From: Ureibacillus thermosphaericus
GTDB taxonomy: Bacteria > Bacillota > Bacilli > Bacillales_A > Planococcaceae
Reading direction: 5' to 3'
Assembly: GCF_012396605.1 (NCBI RefSeq)
Contig: NZ_JAAXPW010000002.1
Coordinates: 62,001-126,000 of the forward strand
Length of the DNA stretch: 64,000 nt
A model generated the notes under the pieces. That model saw only the letters and a program-made list of their open reading frames with translations. It was not told where the DNA came from and did not search any database. Position 1 is the stretch's first letter. Each line of letters begins with the position of its first letter. The position numbers and the translations under genes are program-made. Shown piece after piece: positions 9,877-18,853 of the stretch.

Positions 9877-10173
9877 TTATTCCTTACTAAAACTTAATCC
9901 CGCTTCATCTAAAGCCTCTTTCATTTTCTGAAGCGCAGTTTTACCAATGCCATGAAGGGACATGATTTCTTTCTCCGTATATTTCGAAAGTTCTTCAACA
10001 GTTGTAATCCCCTGGCTTTCAAGTGCTCTTCTTGCCGGGGCGGAAAATCCAGCTAAGAAACCCTCTGTTGGTTTTCGTTCTGCTTCACAAGTTGGACAAG
10101 TGTTGCAATCACTGCTTTTATAATATCGATGACCCTTCTCACAAACTCTTAATGTTTTTTCCGAACGCTTCAT
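9877..10173 (-). CDS. Zinc-ribbon plus helix-hairpin-helix protein (RNA polymerase alpha-CTD-like)
   Basis: About 98 residues. The N-terminus has CEKGHRYYKSSDCNTCPTCE, a four-cysteine zinc-ribbon-like cluster, and the C-terminus (ALESQGITTVEELSKYTEKE, then LHGIGKTALQKMKEAL) is a helix-hairpin-helix like the RNA polymerase alpha C-terminal domain. A DNA-binding role is likely but the partner is unknown. The third of three consecutive ATGs has the best distance from AAGGTGG. It sits 16 bp after the frameshifted lipoprotein gene and is probably co-transcribed. Confidence 0.75.
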   Translation of the reverse strand: MKRSEKTLRVCEKGHRYYKSSDCNTCPTCEAERKPTEGFLAGFSAPARRALESQGITTVEELSKYTEKEIMSLHGIGKTALQKMKEALDEAGLSFSKE

Positions 10174-10188
10174 CATCATTCCACCTTC

Positions 10189-10802
10189 CTACTCGACGTC
10201 CAAGTCGGTATCATCCGTTAATGAAGCTCGAATGAGGTAAAGTACAGGAATATGTGTATTCTCCTCAACCAATTCTTGAGGAGGTGATTGACTAGTACGG
10301 ACACTTATCGAGCTCCCGTCATGTGCTTCAAAAAGTCCCATATACCCTAATACTACATCCTCTGTCAGAGGAACCTCATCACTGACAATCGAACTCCAAG
10401 ATCCCACTTCTAAAGTTTCACCCGGTTTGGAAATATGGCTACTCGACATAGAATGACCTGTTTCATTGATAATTGCACTACGCAAATAATAGTGTTCCCA
10501 CTCAAGATTTTCTAGAAAATAAACGAGAATTTCTCCTCTTCATTTTCAATGATTCCCTCGATGTCTCCAGCCTGCTCAACTAAATTTCCGTATTCATAAC
10601 GTTCCACCCATACCCGCAATAATTTTTCCTTTTCCGCTTTGTATTCATAATGAAAAATCTTTCCCCCAACTGCTGCCATTAACCTGTTGCGTTCTTCATC
10701 GGATAAATTTTTTTGCTTAATCGTATTACTCTTAGTCTCTTGATTGTTACAAGCAGCTAATATTATAGTTGCTAATACTATAATGAACAAACGAAATTTC
10801 AC
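10189..10802 (-). pseudogene. Lipoprotein gene broken by one frameshift
   Basis: Two adjacent frames make one protein. The first (10802 to 10512) starts with a lipoprotein signal, MKFRLFIIVLATIILAACNN, and reads on to RVWVERYEYG. The second continues from about 10530 as VYFLENLEWEHYYLRSAII and ends at 10189. Both parts align by eye with the intact lipoprotein at 35791-36390 (TIWVESYQDG in the first part; KPTKIDIPN versus KPGETLEVG and LLGVYRA versus VLGYMGLF in the second). A single-base change near GAGGAGAAATTC (about 10523-10537) would restore it. It is either a real mutation or a sequencing error. Function is unknown. Confidence 0.7.
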
Positions 10803-10954
10803 TTTATCACCTTCATGTAAACTTTTAGTAATTATAGATTTTTACTGCCTACTATTTCAATCGAAAAAGCAATAAACTACTCCTAGGATGAAATTGTATG
10901 GGTTCTGGATTTTTAGGGATTTATTGTAAAATTAATAATAAGGGGGATAAATCA

Positions 10955-11209
10955 ATGTGGAATTGGATTTCTTATATTGGAGGAGTTTTAATGGGTTTAT
11001 CCGTTCTATTAATTGCTTTCGATATAGGAATCCTAATTCCAACTTTAGTATTTATTTTTGGGTGTTTAGTTGTAATTTTCAGGAATGATATACATAAAGA
11101 ATTATCCCTCTTAAAGATATACGTATATAAATTGATAAGCAAAATATTTAACAAGTTGATTGTCATGTTTTATATTCGTTGTTATTATAATGTTAAGTTA
11201 GTTAGTTGA
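10955..11209 (+). CDS. Small membrane protein, unknown function
   Basis: An 84-residue protein with two adjacent hydrophobic segments (ISYIGGVLMGLSVLLIAFD and ILIPTLVFIFGCLVVIF) followed by a basic, aromatic tail. The start at 10955 (MWNWISY) is supported by AGGGGGAT six bases upstream. It precedes a TetR regulator by 22 bp in the same direction, so the three genes 10955-12229 may form one transcript. No family recognised. Confidence 0.55.
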   Translation: MWNWISYIGGVLMGLSVLLIAFDIGILIPTLVFIFGCLVVIFRNDIHKELSLLKIYVYKLISKIFNKLIVMFYIRCYYNVKLVS

Positions 11210-11231
11210 ATAACTAAGATGGGGTGATGAA

Positions 11232-11816
11232 ATGGCAAAACCTAATGGTATCAGTAAAAGTGAACTGATTAAATATGCGAAGGAATGTTTAGTGAATAAA
11301 GGGATTGAAAATTTCACCTTAAGAGCAGTGGCTGAGACGGCAGGTGTAACACAAGGCACAATTTACTACCATTTTAGAACGAAGGAACAATTGTTAATTG
11401 ATATTGTTCAGGACATTTGTGACAACAGCTGGCGGGAAATAGCGGAGAATAAAGAAAATATGATGGAGCAAGCGATTGCATCAGCAAAAAGTCGTTGTTC
11501 ATATGAATCGTTTTTCCATAAATTATTTATTTCATTGGTTGCTTCCAGTTTTAACAACGATGAGATAAGAAGTAAACTTGGCGAAATCATCCAGTTAGAA
11601 AATAAAACTCTGTCCGAGAAATTATCAAACTTGTGGATGGAATCACCAATAAAAGGCGTTTCTTTTGAAACATGGGGGATTTTATTAAATGCTGTAGTGG
11701 ATGGATTGGCATTGCAAGCATTATTACAAAAAGACTTGCCTATTGATCAAATATACAAAGAACTCGAGCATTTCATTAATGGGCTTAGTCATTTGAAAGG
11801 TATGGAGGGGAAATAA
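11232..11816 (+). CDS. TetR/AcrR family transcriptional regulator
   Basis: A 194-residue repressor-type protein. The N-terminal helix-turn-helix is clear (FTLRAVAETAGVTQGTIYYHF near residues 26-46), followed by a divergent ligand-binding helical domain. ATG at 11232 follows GGGGTGATGA. The stop overlaps the start of the next membrane-protein gene (TAATG), so the pair is translationally coupled and the regulator probably controls that gene. The ligand cannot be deduced. Confidence 0.9.
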   Translation: MAKPNGISKSELIKYAKECLVNKGIENFTLRAVAETAGVTQGTIYYHFRTKEQLLIDIVQDICDNSWREIAENKENMMEQAIASAKSRCSYESFFHKLFISLVASSFNNDEIRSKLGEIIQLENKTLSEKLSNLWMESPIKGVSFETWGILLNAVVDGLALQALLQKDLPIDQIYKELEHFINGLSHLKGMEGK

Positions 11817-12229
11817 TGAAAAATTACTTCTTCACAGCTATGTGGGGGTTGGCAGTTTGGTTATTTGCCACATTATTTTTCAGATTTTTCGGTGAATATG
11901 TTCTCTTTAGCCCAAGTACGAGTAAGTTTTTGATTAGCACTATCCTATTATTAGTTGGAACTGCAGCTTTATTGTGGGGTGTAACTTATGTTTATCATAT
12001 CTTTGATAAGACCAATAATGCACCATTAAAGTTTGGATTAATCGGTACTATGATTGGTTTAGTATTAGATACATTTTCGTTATCCTTTCATCATATCGTT
12101 TTTCCGAAATTAGATGATTCGCAAGTTATTGCATTTACTGCATGGATGTCTTTTGCGTATGCGTTATATTTATTGATTCCTCTCATGATAAATCATAAGG
12201 TAAGTGGAAAAGAAAGAATTCAAGTATAA
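11816..12229 (+). CDS. Four-helix membrane protein, DUF5367-like
   Basis: A 137-residue integral membrane protein with four hydrophobic helices (starting AMWGLAVWLFATLFFRFFG; then LISTILLLVGTAALLWGV, GLIGTMIGLVLDTFSLSF and MSFAYALYLLIPLMI). The pattern resembles the DUF5367 family found next to TetR regulators in bacilli; that assignment is from memory of the family and moderate. Its start overlaps the TetR stop. Possibly an export or membrane-integrity protein under TetR control. Confidence 0.7.
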   Translation: MKNYFFTAMWGLAVWLFATLFFRFFGEYVLFSPSTSKFLISTILLLVGTAALLWGVTYVYHIFDKTNNAPLKFGLIGTMIGLVLDTFSLSFHHIVFPKLDDSQVIAFTAWMSFAYALYLLIPLMINHKVSGKERIQV

Positions 12230-12286
12230 GGCAAGTGCCGTTCTAGTATTCCATATGAATGGCCGTTTTCAAAATATCTAACTGGA

Positions 12287-12308
12287 AAAGGGGGTTTTTT
12301 CCCCCTTT
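12287..12308. terminator. Bidirectional terminator between converging genes
   Basis: AAAGGGGG, a loop of six T, and CCCCCTTT form a strong symmetrical hairpin between the DUF5367-like gene and phzF. Confidence 0.75.
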
Positions 12309-12330
12309 GCATCCTAATAACCTTCTTCCA

Positions 12331-13116
12331 TCAAATAAATATTTTCCCCTCTAAATAAACAACCGCTTCGCCGGATATTTGAATTTCATCTCCTACATCT
12401 TTACACAAAAGTTTTCCTCCACGGGAGGACAATTGCAACGCTGTGAACTCCCCTTTCTTTAAAACTCTTTTCCAATAAGGAACCAATGTGCAATGGGCGG
12501 AACCTGTCACCGGATCTTCATCTATTCCAGCCTTTGGTGCAAAAAATCGAGAAACGAAATCAACCTCTTTCCCCTTCGCAGTCACAATTACGCCGAAAGC
12601 ATCTAATTTCTTTAATTCTTCCACATTGATATTTAGATTTCGAATCTCTTCTTCTGTATCAAACACCGCTAAATAGTCCCTAGCTACATACACCTCTTTC
12701 GGTCTTTTGCCTAAACCTTTCACAAGAGCTTCTGGAATTTCACAAGGCTGCCCTTCCCGAGATGGAAACGACATCGTTAACAAGGAACCATTCTTTGTCA
12801 CGGTTAAGATACCGCTTTTTGTATGGAATTTTACTTGTGTCATGGACCGGTTAAGATATTGAAAAATGACAAATGCTGTTGCTAATGTAGCATGTCCACA
12901 CAAATCGATTTCAGTTTTCGGTGTGAACCAACGTAACTCGTATTCTTCATTTTGTTGATGAACGACAAAAGCTGTTTCTGATAAATTATTTTCCGCCGCA
13001 ATTTGTTGCATTATTTCATCTGAAAGCCAATTCTCAAGAGGAACGACCGCTGCTGGATTCCCTTTAAATGGTTCACTTGTAAATGCATCTATTTGATAAA
13101 TAGGTATCGTTGGCAT
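12331..13116 (-). CDS. PhzF family phenazine-biosynthesis-like isomerase
   Basis: A 261-residue protein with the two-lobed PhzF/diaminopimelate-epimerase fold. Family signatures: IYQIDAFTSEPFKGNPAAVV at the N-terminus, NNLSETAFV carrying the catalytic Glu, DLCGHATLATA, and the C-terminal DPVTGSAHC. Members isomerise or epimerise various substrates; nothing nearby indicates phenazine synthesis, so the substrate is unknown. ATG at 13116 lies nine bases after GGGGA; the TTG at 13125 touches that site and is rejected as the start. Confidence 0.88.
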   Translation of the reverse strand: MPTIPIYQIDAFTSEPFKGNPAAVVPLENWLSDEIMQQIAAENNLSETAFVVHQQNEEYELRWFTPKTEIDLCGHATLATAFVIFQYLNRSMTQVKFHTKSGILTVTKNGSLLTMSFPSREGQPCEIPEALVKGLGKRPKEVYVARDYLAVFDTEEEIRNLNINVEELKKLDAFGVIVTAKGKEVDFVSRFFAPKAGIDEDPVTGSAHCTLVPYWKRVLKKGEFTALQLSSRGGKLLCKDVGDEIQISGEAVVYLEGKIFI

Positions 13117-13165
13117 TTTAGACAATCCCCTTTCTTTTATAAAATTTGCCTTACTTGTTATAAGA

Positions 13166-13660
13166 GATAATAGTCAAAGCAGCGACAATAATAGCCATTC
13201 TTCATCCGATATTAGTCAAAGTCTGCAATATAATTGCCAACCGAAAAAAATCTACTCCCCCAAGGAACGATAATAGTCAAAGTCTAGAACTTTATAGTCA
13301 AATCTCAATGGATAATAGTCAAACTCCTCAATATATTTGCCGACCAAACAAAATCGGCTCTCGTAAGGAACTATAATAGTCAAAGGTTGGAACTTTATAG
13401 TCAAATCCCAAAAGATATTAGTCAAACACTTCAATATATTTGCCAACCGAATAAAATCGGTTCCCCCAAGGAACGATAATAGTCAAATGCTAGAACTTTA
13501 TAGTCAAATCTCAAAGGATATTAGTCAAACTCCTCAATATATTTGCCAACCAAAAAAATTGGCTTCCGTAAGAAACGATAATAGTCAAATGCTAGAACTT
13601 TATAGTCAAATCCTAAAAGATAATAGTCAAACTCCTCAATATATTTACCGTTGAAAATGC
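13166..13660 (+). repeat. Tandem array of five 103-bp units with 21-bp internal period
   Basis: Units start at 13166, 13269, 13372, 13475 and 13577 (periods 103, 103, 103, 102). Each holds elements of the form GATAATAGTCAAA at +0, +21 and +42 and a fourth, TATATTTGCC, at +63, followed by a spacer with a small stem. The stem reads GCCGA/TCGGC in unit 2 and GCCAA/TTGGC in unit 4, a compensatory change. Stop codons interrupt all frames over most of the array, so it is non-coding. It fills the gap between phzF and ilvE, which are both transcribed leftward. Confidence 0.85.
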
Positions 13661-13675
13661 ACAAGATGAAAACTG

Positions 13676-13705
13676 AAAAACTCGCACCTTAGCGAAAGGT
13701 GCGAG
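13676..13705 (-). terminator. Terminator after ilvE
   Basis: CTCGCACCTT / AAGGTGCGAG with a 5-nt loop, followed on the minus strand by a U-tract. Confidence 0.9.
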
Positions 13706-13725
13706 TAAAATTAAATTAAATTAAA

Positions 13726-14790
13726 TTATACGCGTACAGTCCATCCGAATGGATCTTCAATTCTTCCGTATTGGATGCCCGTTAACGTATCATAGAGCAT
13801 TTGAGATACTTCGCCGATTTTTCCATCATTTATGATGATGCGATGGTCTAAATATTTTAATTCCCCTACTGGTGAAATCACCGCGGCAGTGCCTGTCCCA
13901 AATACTTCTTCGAGCGTTCCGTTTTGAGCAGCCTCCACTACTTCATCAATTGAAATGCGTCGTTCTTCTACTGGAATATTTTTAGATTGTAATACTTTAA
14001 TCATCGAATCACGCGTAATACCAGGTAAGATGCTTCCTGTAAGCGCTGGCGTAATGACTTTACCATCAATTTTGAAGAAGATGTTCATACTCCCTACTTC
14101 TTCAATATAGCGTTTTTCAACACCGTCCAACCATAATGTTTGAGAGTAACCTTCTTTTTCAGCGTTAATTTGTCCAATTAAGGAGCTTGCATAGTTACCA
14201 CCTGTTTTTACTTCACCTGTTCCACCCACTACTGCACGAACATATCGCTCTTCTACCATAATTTTTAATGGATTAATGCCTTCTTTATAATAAGAACCGC
14301 TTGGAGACAAGATAATCATAAACAAATAGTTTTTAGCAGGATGTACACCTAAAAACGGCTCAGTTGCAATGATGAATGGACGGATGTATAAAGAAGTTCC
14401 TGGTGCATCCGGTACCCAATCCCGGTCAATATCCACTAATTTTTTTAGCGCTTCTAATGCAAGATCTTCATCCACTGGTGGGATGACTAATCGTTCATTG
14501 GAATGATTTAATCGTCTAAAGTTTGCATCCGGGCGGAATAACTGAACTTCTCCATCTGGTGTACGATACGCTTTTAAACCTTCAAACACTGTTTGGCCAT
14601 AATGGAATACCATACTGGATGGCTCTAGACAAATTTTTTGATAAGGTACAATGCGGGGGTCGTGCCATCCTTTCCCTTCTGTATAATCCATTATAAACAT
14701 GTGATCAGTAAAATAATGTCCAAAGCCAAGTTCGTCCGGAGCTGGCTTTTCTTTCGGTTTGTCTGTTAATTCTACTGTTATTTCTGTCAT
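13726..14790 (-). CDS. ilvE: Branched-chain amino acid aminotransferase
   Basis: A 354-residue class IV PLP aminotransferase of the BCAT II type, interconverting branched-chain amino acids and keto acids with glutamate. Visible features: YGQTVFEGLKAYR, the PLP-lysine segment VKTGGNYASSL, the class IV signature EVGSMNIFFKIDGK and the TGSILPGITRDS phosphate loop. ATG at 14790 is preceded by GGAGG at the correct distance; a frame open to 14868 has no such site. Monocistronic with a strong terminator. Confidence 0.94.
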   Translation of the reverse strand: MTEITVELTDKPKEKPAPDELGFGHYFTDHMFIMDYTEGKGWHDPRIVPYQKICLEPSSMVFHYGQTVFEGLKAYRTPDGEVQLFRPDANFRRLNHSNERLVIPPVDEDLALEALKKLVDIDRDWVPDAPGTSLYIRPFIIATEPFLGVHPAKNYLFMIILSPSGSYYKEGINPLKIMVEERYVRAVVGGTGEVKTGGNYASSLIGQINAEKEGYSQTLWLDGVEKRYIEEVGSMNIFFKIDGKVITPALTGSILPGITRDSMIKVLQSKNIPVEERRISIDEVVEAAQNGTLEEVFGTGTAAVISPVGELKYLDHRIIINDGKIGEVSQMLYDTLTGIQYGRIEDPFGWTVRV

Positions 14791-15038
14791 AGTAAAGCCT
14801 CCAATATTTTGTTGAATATTCAGAAAAATTTTTCTGTTATTAAAATAGTATAATACTTTTTTTAACAATTGTTAAAAGAATATTTAGAAAAAACTAACTA
14901 AATTTTATATAGAAATGCTATTTGATGAACTATTTTTATAAAATAGTATTTTAACAGAGAATTTCTATTAATATTTCAGTTTCTTTATTCTTATAAAGTA
15001 AGACAAAATTATTTTCATATAAAACAAAGATGAAAACG
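14791..15038. other. AT-rich promoter region upstream of ilvE
   Basis: No gene is seen. The stretch is very AT-rich and contains no T-box, riboswitch or leader-peptide pattern that I could recognise. Confidence 0.4.
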
Positions 15039-15072
15039 CAAAAAAAATCCTGCGATTAAAGATATCGCAGGA
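15039..15072 (-). terminator. Terminator after the PAS-GGDEF-EAL gene
   Basis: TCCTGCGAT (15048) pairs with ATCGCAGGA (ending 15072); a run of A at 15039-15047 gives the U-tract on the minus strand. Confidence 0.9.
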
Positions 15073-15104
15073 CAAATTTTGTACAATCAAACTATATTAC
15101 TTGA

Positions 15105-17240
15105 TTAAGATGTAATAAAACCTTTACTACGGATATATTCTTCAAATGCTTCTTTTCTCAATGGACGGCTATAAAAATAGCCTTGTCCAAAGATACAACC
15201 ATCATTGCGAAGCGCTCTCACTTGCTCTTCAATTTCTATCCCTTCCGCAATTACTTTTAACCCAATTGTTTCTGCCAAATTAATAATTGCTCTTACAATG
15301 GCCTTACTCTCCTCATTTTTATGAATATCCTTAACGAATGAAGCATCTACCTTTAACGTGTCAATTGGAAGATGCTTAATATAGCTTAATGAGCTATATC
15401 CCGTGCCAAAATCATCCACCGAGATATGAATTCCAAGACTGCGAAGGCGTTTCAATATCGGAGTTATGCAATTTAAATCTGCAAAAATACTTTCCGTCAC
15501 TTCCAACTCAAGCAATTTCGGATTAAATCCGGTCTCCTTCAACACTCGCTCTACCTGTTGAACGAATTTTGGATCTTGCAATTGACGAACCGAAACGTTG
15601 ACAGATACAATTAACTGCCCGAAACCTTTTTCTTGCCACTCTTTTGCTTGTTTGCAGCTTTCATTTAAAATCCATTCCCCTAATGGAATAATTAAGCCTG
15701 TTTCTTCAGCAAGAGAAATAAATTTCCCTGGAGGAATTGTTCCTAAATCTGGATGATTCCATCGAACCAACGCTTCCATACCGACAATCTCATCACTATG
15801 AATATTGAATTTTGGTTGATATTCTAAAAAGAATTGATGTTCGTTTAATCCTTTTCGCATAGCATTCTCAATTATGCGTCGCTCTAAGGACATATTCTCC
15901 AATTTTTTATTGTAAACAGCATAATTGTTTTTACTGTTTTGTTTTACTTGAGTTAAAGCAGAATCTGCGTTTTTAATAAGCTCTTCCGGTGTTGTGCCAT
16001 GTTCAGGATATGAAGCCACTCCAATACTGCAAGTCAATACATGGTCCTTTCCGTTTACAACAATGGGTTTTTGAAACTTCTCAATTATGTTATTCACTAT
16101 GTTAATAGTATCTTGTTCGTCTTTAATATCACGCAACAGTACAATAAACTCATCACCGCCCATTCGAGCCACTAAATCGATCTCTCGAATCGATTCTCGA
16201 ATGTTTTCAGCAGCTTTCACAATGACTAAATCCCCATTATCATGCCCAAGTTGTTCATTGATTAATTTAAAATTATCTAAGTCAATGAATAAGATAGAAA
16301 ATTTTTTATTCGTTAATCGAACATCCATAACATACGATCGAAGCTCATTCATAAAAGTTGGACGATTAGGGAAATTTGTTAAACTATCGTGATAGGCTAA
16401 GCGATAAAGATTCTGCTCTACTTCTTTACGAACACTTATGTCGCTCATGACAATTAATACTAAATTGTTTAACGGATTTTCATCATCATGAATGATTTTA
16501 ATCGTCGCTTCCACATCAATGTATCTTCCATCACCATGGAGCAATCGAAACTCCAACTTACGCGAAGATTTCCCTCTGGACATATTCAATAATTTTTGGA
16601 TTTCCTTTTTTAACAGTTCTGAATCTTCCAAGTGAATTAAATTAAATAAATTTTGTTTTTCTAATGATTTTAAATCATAATGTAGTAGTATTTGGAATGT
16701 TAGAGAGACGTAATGAAAAGCACCATCTGCATCAACTAACGCTACAAAGTTGTCGGAATGTTCGGCGATTAACTCATATTTTTTGTAGCTTCGTTCTAGT
16801 TCTTCTTCCAATTCTTTTTCTTTCGTAATATCTGTTCGAATGGAGAGATATTTATATGGTTTTCCTTTCTCATTTAAAAAAGGAACAATAGTCGCATGGA
16901 CCCAATAATAAGAGCCATCTTTCTTTTTATTTTTTATTTCGCCTCTCCATATGTTCCCCTTCCCTATTTCACTCCACATTTGTTTAAAAAATTCTTTTGA
17001 ATGAAAACCAGAATTGATGACACGGTGAGTCTTCCCTATTAATTCTTCTCGAGAATATTGGGCAATTTCACAAAATAATTCATTGACATATGTAATTCTT
17101 CCTTGTGCATCCGTAATAGCGACAATAGAGGATTTATCTAATGCATATTTCAGTTCTTTTAATTCTTTCAATTCTTCAGCCAAACTTTGTATGTCAATTT
17201 GCTGTTCAACATTGAACGAAACATTTGTTTTATCATCCAT
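15105..17240 (-). CDS. PAS-PAS-GGDEF-EAL cyclic di-GMP signalling protein
   Basis: A 711-residue soluble sensor. The first PAS/PAC unit (about 30-145, SSIVAITDAQGRITYVNELF) and a second (about 150-270) precede GGDEF (about 275-440, active site RMGGDEF) and EAL (about 450-700). EAL motifs EALVRWNHP, NVSVRQL, ELEVTES, DDFGTGYSSL and KVIAEGIE are intact, so both synthesis and hydrolysis of cyclic di-GMP are possible. No membrane helix. ATG at 17240 has GGAG upstream. Monocistronic. Confidence 0.93.
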   Translation of the reverse strand: MDDKTNVSFNVEQQIDIQSLAEELKELKELKYALDKSSIVAITDAQGRITYVNELFCEIAQYSREELIGKTHRVINSGFHSKEFFKQMWSEIGKGNIWRGEIKNKKKDGSYYWVHATIVPFLNEKGKPYKYLSIRTDITKEKELEEELERSYKKYELIAEHSDNFVALVDADGAFHYVSLTFQILLHYDLKSLEKQNLFNLIHLEDSELLKKEIQKLLNMSRGKSSRKLEFRLLHGDGRYIDVEATIKIIHDDENPLNNLVLIVMSDISVRKEVEQNLYRLAYHDSLTNFPNRPTFMNELRSYVMDVRLTNKKFSILFIDLDNFKLINEQLGHDNGDLVIVKAAENIRESIREIDLVARMGGDEFIVLLRDIKDEQDTINIVNNIIEKFQKPIVVNGKDHVLTCSIGVASYPEHGTTPEELIKNADSALTQVKQNSKNNYAVYNKKLENMSLERRIIENAMRKGLNEHQFFLEYQPKFNIHSDEIVGMEALVRWNHPDLGTIPPGKFISLAEETGLIIPLGEWILNESCKQAKEWQEKGFGQLIVSVNVSVRQLQDPKFVQQVERVLKETGFNPKLLELEVTESIFADLNCITPILKRLRSLGIHISVDDFGTGYSSLSYIKHLPIDTLKVDASFVKDIHKNEESKAIVRAIINLAETIGLKVIAEGIEIEEQVRALRNDGCIFGQGYFYSRPLRKEAFEEYIRSKGFITS

Positions 17241-17837
17241 AAATCATTAATGCTCCTTTACAGAAAACGAAAAATATCCAAAAAATACCATTTTTCTATT
17301 ATCCATACTTAAGCGCTCTTGGAAATAACACTAATTTTTTACTATTTTTATAATATCATATTAACAAAAAGCAATAATTAAGGTTAAAAAGTAATAATTA
17401 AAATGAATAATTTTTATAAATTTGTTGAAATTATGTCATAATTTCTCTAATTTTATTTGCAGAGCATATTTTATTGGATTTCCACCTTATAGTAACGTAA
17501 AAATTAACAAAAGGTGAATGTTGAATAAATTTATTGAAAGAAGATGAACTAGCTTTTCTGTGCGAGATAAAACGAAAATGCTTAGATATATACTATTGTT
17601 TGTGAGGAGAAAAAATTCAATAAATTGATAGGAATTTTCGTTTCTGGGAGAAAACACATCTTGCATATGAGAATGAAATTGACTTGGGGGAAGAATAGCT
17701 TGTATTTCATTACAAGAGAGAAAATGGCTTAAAAAAAGCTGAACCGCAAACCGCTAACGGTCTTTACGGACAGCCTTTTAGAAAAGAGAGGTTATGAGGT
17801 TAAAGTTGTAGCTATAATTTGTGTAAAGTCGGAAAAA
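17241..17837. other. 600-bp intergenic stretch without a recognisable gene
   Basis: AT-rich. No frame has a ribosome site and a protein-like reading. It contains the promoter of the PAS-GGDEF-EAL gene and possibly decayed sequence around 17690-17800. Confidence 0.4.
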
Positions 17838-17990
17838 TTATTCCTTTGATGAAAGCAACTTCATTAGGCTTTTTATGTCTTCTTGCAAGGATTTCACTTC
17901 ATCTTCAAGCCGATCAATTTTTTCATGCAATGGTTGTAATTCTCCATCTAACATATTTTTTAGACGTTCTGCTTTTTCATTTTGTTCCAT
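17838..17990 (-). CDS. 50-residue coiled-coil protein
   Basis: A small acidic/basic helical protein beginning MEQNEKAERLKNML, with heptad-like KIDRLEDEVKSLQEDIKSLMKLL, which predicts a coiled coil. GGAGGAATAG precedes the ATG at 17990 by a good distance. No family recognised. Its promoter must lie in the gap up to 18142. Too short for an automated reading-frame cutoff of 60 residues, but the ribosome site and composition support it. Confidence 0.65.
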   Translation of the reverse strand: MEQNEKAERLKNMLDGELQPLHEKIDRLEDEVKSLQEDIKSLMKLLSSKE

Positions 17991-18125
17991 AAACTATTCC
18001 TCCAAACAGTTTGCTGAACTTAAAGATGTATTCCGTTTACATCTTTATTGTATAACATCTTTTCTATAAAAATAGGATTTTACGAAAATCGTCATGTGAT
18101 TGTCATTTTTCGATCAAATAAAAAA

Positions 18126-18150
18126 ACGCTTAAGGAAATTCCTTAAACGC
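18126..18150 (-). terminator. Terminator at the end of the small membrane protein gene
   Basis: CGCTTAAGG / CCTTAAACG hairpin with minus-strand U-tract (AAAAAA at 18121-18126); the stop codon of the upstream small gene lies in the stem. Confidence 0.7.
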
Positions 18151-18286
18151 CCGCCCCGAATATCAAACTGTATATGAAGCCGTAAATGACACAAACAATT
18201 GTTGCAATAATAATGAAGACACCTAAATAATATAAAATATTGATTAAGATCTGCTCAAATCCATAACCCATGGGATAATAACCCAT
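18143..18286 (-). CDS. 47-residue single-helix membrane protein
   Basis: The peptide begins MGYYPMGYGFEQILINILYY and continues with a hydrophobic helix GVFIIIATIVCVIYGFIY, ending IFGAGV. A strong ribosome site (CGGAGGGAAGGAA) precedes ATG at 18286. The stop codon sits inside the terminator hairpin. Family unknown; glycine/tyrosine-rich N-termini of this kind are common in small sporulation or envelope proteins of bacilli, which is only a suggestion. Confidence 0.6.
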   Translation of the reverse strand: MGYYPMGYGFEQILINILYYLGVFIIIATIVCVIYGFIYSLIFGAGV

Positions 18287-18429
18287 TTCCTTCCCTCCGT
18301 TGCAGAAGATTCGTTCACTTTTGATATATGCAAAAACGGTTGAACTGTTACTTCTAGAGGAATTCTGTATTCATCGAAGAAAACTGTAAACCACCTGTTT
18401 GCTTCTTCAAATTGCGGCTCTTCACTCAA
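18244..18429 (-). CDS. Possible 61-residue protein overlapping two small genes
   Basis: An open frame that starts at a TTG overlapping the DUF1450 stop and reads protein-like (RWFTVFFDEYRIPLEVTVQP) but then runs 43 bp into the next small gene. No clear ribosome site precedes it. It may be a translationally coupled gene, a remnant, or chance. Confidence 0.25.
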   Translation of the reverse strand: MSEEPQFEEANRWFTVFFDEYRIPLEVTVQPFLHISKVNESSATEGRKWVIIPWVMDLSRS

Positions 18430-18694
18430 TCGGATTCAACTTGATTTCTTCATCGATTTTTTCTAATAACTCTTTTGCGTTGTCTGCTGAAATTGGCTCG
18501 CCATTAACAAGGGCATAATAATGACCGTCGCAAATTTCACAATAGGAATTACACCCTGTATCTTCCACTATTACATCTTCTCTCTGTTCCAACTCATCGT
18601 ATACATCTGGATGGCAATAAGCCTTGTTCGATACACAAAATTCAACTCTATGTTTGAAAGGTTCACTTTTTCGACCGAATAATTTTTTGAACAT
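18422..18694 (-). CDS. DUF1450 family protein
   Basis: A 90-residue protein with the DUF1450 pattern: VEFCVSNKAYCHPDVYDELE followed by VEDTGCNSYCEICDGHYYALVNGE. The cysteines are spaced as in a small metal- or iron-sulphur-binding fold, but the function is unproven. ATG at 18694 follows GGAGTG. It leads a run of three small genes on the minus strand. Confidence 0.8.
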   Translation of the reverse strand: MFKKLFGRKSEPFKHRVEFCVSNKAYCHPDVYDELEQREDVIVEDTGCNSYCEICDGHYYALVNGEPISADNAKELLEKIDEEIKLNPIE

Positions 18695-18853
18695 GTGCGC
18701 ACTCCTTCACTATGTAAACCGTTAATTAATTATATTATACTATGTTCTACTCTTTTCATCGTGAATAAACTTTGACAAACCAACTAAAAGGATGTACACC
18801 TTTTCACCTCTTCGATATACTAAAAAACACCTTATAAAGATGGGAGAATAATG

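Noticed and set aside
13166..13660. CRISPR array
   Set aside because: Repeats are 21-bp elements inside 103-bp near-identical units with no unique spacers and no cas genes nearby.
14791..15038. T-box or leader peptide ahead of ilvE
   Set aside because: No T-box sequence (TGGNACCGCG type) or run of branched-chain codons is seen.
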